Part shown: in pieces, positions 6,143 to 6,944 of the stretch
Position numbering within the stretch: position 1 is the stretch's first letter
Layout of the letters: each line of letters begins with the position of its first letter
Assembly (NCBI GenBank): GCA_023389135.1
Contig: JAEWEX010000065.1
Span: 1 to 6,944, forward strand
DNA length: 6,944 nt
DNA from: Pseudomonadota bacterium
Lineage (GTDB): Bacteria > Pseudomonadota > Alphaproteobacteria > Rhizobiales > Methylopilaceae
Reading direction: 5' to 3'
The notes under the pieces: model-generated
What the model was told of the DNA's origin: nothing
Databases searched by the model: none
The model's input: the letters and a program-made list of their open reading frames with translations, nothing else
Made by a program: the position numbers and the translations under genes

Positions 6143-6944
6143 ATGAACCGCATCGCAGCCCTGGCCGGCTTTCTGATCCTCACCGCGACCCCGGCCGTGG
6201 CCGACGTGGTGATGTGCAACCGCACCCCCTTCGTGCTGGACGCGGCGCTCGGCCTGGACGACCGCGGCGCGACCGCGACGCAAGGCTGGTTCCGCGTCAA
6301 TCCCGGCGTCTGCCGCCCGGTCATGACCGGCGCGCCGCCGCCGGGACGGCTGCTGGTCCATGCCCGCGCGCTGGAGCTCTACGGTGTGCCGGACCTGCTG
6401 GGCGGCGACGGCGAGCCCATGTGCGTGCGCGACGGCGACTTCGTCATCGCGGACGCCTCCGGCTGCACGCCCGACAAGGGCGAGCGCGTGGCCTTCGCGC
6501 CGGTCGATCCGGTGGAGGAGGCGGGCGAATGGGTCATCTCGCTCGCCGGCGAGCACGAGCGCGACCCGTTCCGCGCGCGGTTCGAGGGTCTGCAGCGGCT
6601 GCTGACCATGGCGGGCTACGATGCCCGGCCCATCGACGGGCGGCCGGGGCCCAAGACCACCGCGGCGCTGAAGGCGTTCCGCGGCGACCGCGAGATGGCC
6701 GAGGACGTGGGCACCGACGCGCTGTTCGAGGCGCTGGTGCCGGCCGCCGCCGCGGGGCCGGGGCTCGGCCTCAAATGGTGCAACCGCACCGGCCATCCGG
6801 TGCTCGCCGCCTACGGGCACGAGGAGCGCGGCCGGGTGGTGGCGCGCGGCTGGTACCGCATCGAGACCGGCCGCTGCCTGTCGCCCCTGCGCTCCGCGCT
6901 GGAGGGGAAGGGCAGGCTCTACTCGTTCGTCGAGGCGGTGGATT
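6143..6944 (+). CDS. Secreted DUF1036 / peptidoglycan-binding-like protein (C-terminus cut by window edge)
   Basis: I read 267 codons from the ATG at 6143 to the right edge without a stop. Residues 1-20 form a signal peptide (short basic start, hydrophobic core, TPAVA then DVV), so the product is exported, probably to the periplasm. Residues 21 to about 115 are a DUF1036 module beginning MCNRT, with Cys25, Cys57, Cys94 and Cys108. Residues 147-182 (FEGLQRLLTMAGYD..PIDGRPGPKTTAALKAF) look like a peptidoglycan-binding domain 1 repeat. A second DUF1036 module starts at Trp212 (WCNRT...GWYRIETGRC, Cys213 and Cys245) and is incomplete. The two modules align without gaps, and the cysteines are spaced identically. 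The function of DUF1036 is unknown. The paired cysteines in an exported protein suggest disulfides, and the middle segment suggests cell-wall contact, both inferred. The ribosome binding site is weak, with GAAG a few bases upstream of the ATG. It lies 66 bp after argB on the same strand, with a probable terminator between. Confidence 0.9.
   Translation, partial: MNRIAALAGFLILTATPAVADVVMCNRTPFVLDAALGLDDRGATATQGWFRVNPGVCRPVMTGAPPPGRLLVHARALELYGVPDLLGGDGEPMCVRDGDFVIADASGCTPDKGERVAFAPVDPVEEAGEWVISLAGEHERDPFRARFEGLQRLLTMAGYDARPIDGRPGPKTTAALKAFRGDREMAEDVGTDALFEALVPAAAAGPGLGLKWCNRTGHPVLAAYGHEERGRVVARGWYRIETGRCLSPLRSALEGKGRLYSFVEAVD

Noticed and set aside
5135..6820. A 561-codon open frame on the minus strand across argB, the intergenic gap and the DUF1036 gene
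   Set aside because: It crosses two well-supported plus-strand genes and a probable terminator, and its product is His/Asp/Gly-rich without family resemblance. An antisense gene is very unlikely.
1..6944. Mobile element, CRISPR array, tRNA or defence system
   Set aside because: No direct repeats, transposase or integrase motifs, tRNA-like cloverleaf or regularly spaced repeats were found by reading both strands. Composition is uniform across the genes.

Overview
The window is GC-rich chromosomal DNA, most likely from an alphaproteobacterium. That placement is an inference from three things: the base composition, the aerobic (late cobalt insertion) CobN-type cobalamin pathway, and the DUF1636-cobW-cobN gene order. 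All five genes look like ordinary housekeeping or biosynthetic genes. I see no insertion sequence, phage gene, CRISPR array, tRNA or rRNA.

Left part (1-5060, minus strand): a vitamin B12-controlled operon, read right to left. A promoter-like TTGACA element (about 5031-5059) precedes a complete cobalamin riboswitch aptamer (4835-5028), followed by a leader of about 140 bases rich in hairpins (4696-4834). Three tightly coupled genes follow. The first encodes a small DUF1636 protein with four cysteines (GTG start at 4695). The second is cobW, a G3E GTPase that overlaps the first gene by 4 bp as ATGA. The third is cobN, the large subunit of cobaltochelatase, which starts 3 bp after the cobW stop and runs off the left edge with its last few dozen residues missing. 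The logic is that when adenosylcobalamin is plentiful the riboswitch lowers expression of the cobalt-insertion machinery (CobN) and its metal chaperone (CobW). The DUF1636 protein is the unexplained member of this set. The partner ATPase subunits CobS and CobT are not in the window.

Middle (5029-5179): a divergent intergenic region holding the cob promoter, a TTGAC-N9-GTCAA inverted repeat over its -35 region, and a weak argB promoter candidate overlapping a 6-bp palindrome.

Right part (5180-6944, plus strand): argB (acetylglutamate kinase, complete), a probable GC-rich hairpin terminator, then a secreted protein of unknown function with two DUF1036 modules flanking a peptidoglycan-binding-like segment. 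This last gene is cut by the right edge. Nothing suggests that argB and this gene take part in cobalamin synthesis.

Several very long open frames lie antisense to the real genes (for example 53-1933 plus, 3008-4450 plus and 5135-6820 minus). I regard them as high-GC shadows.
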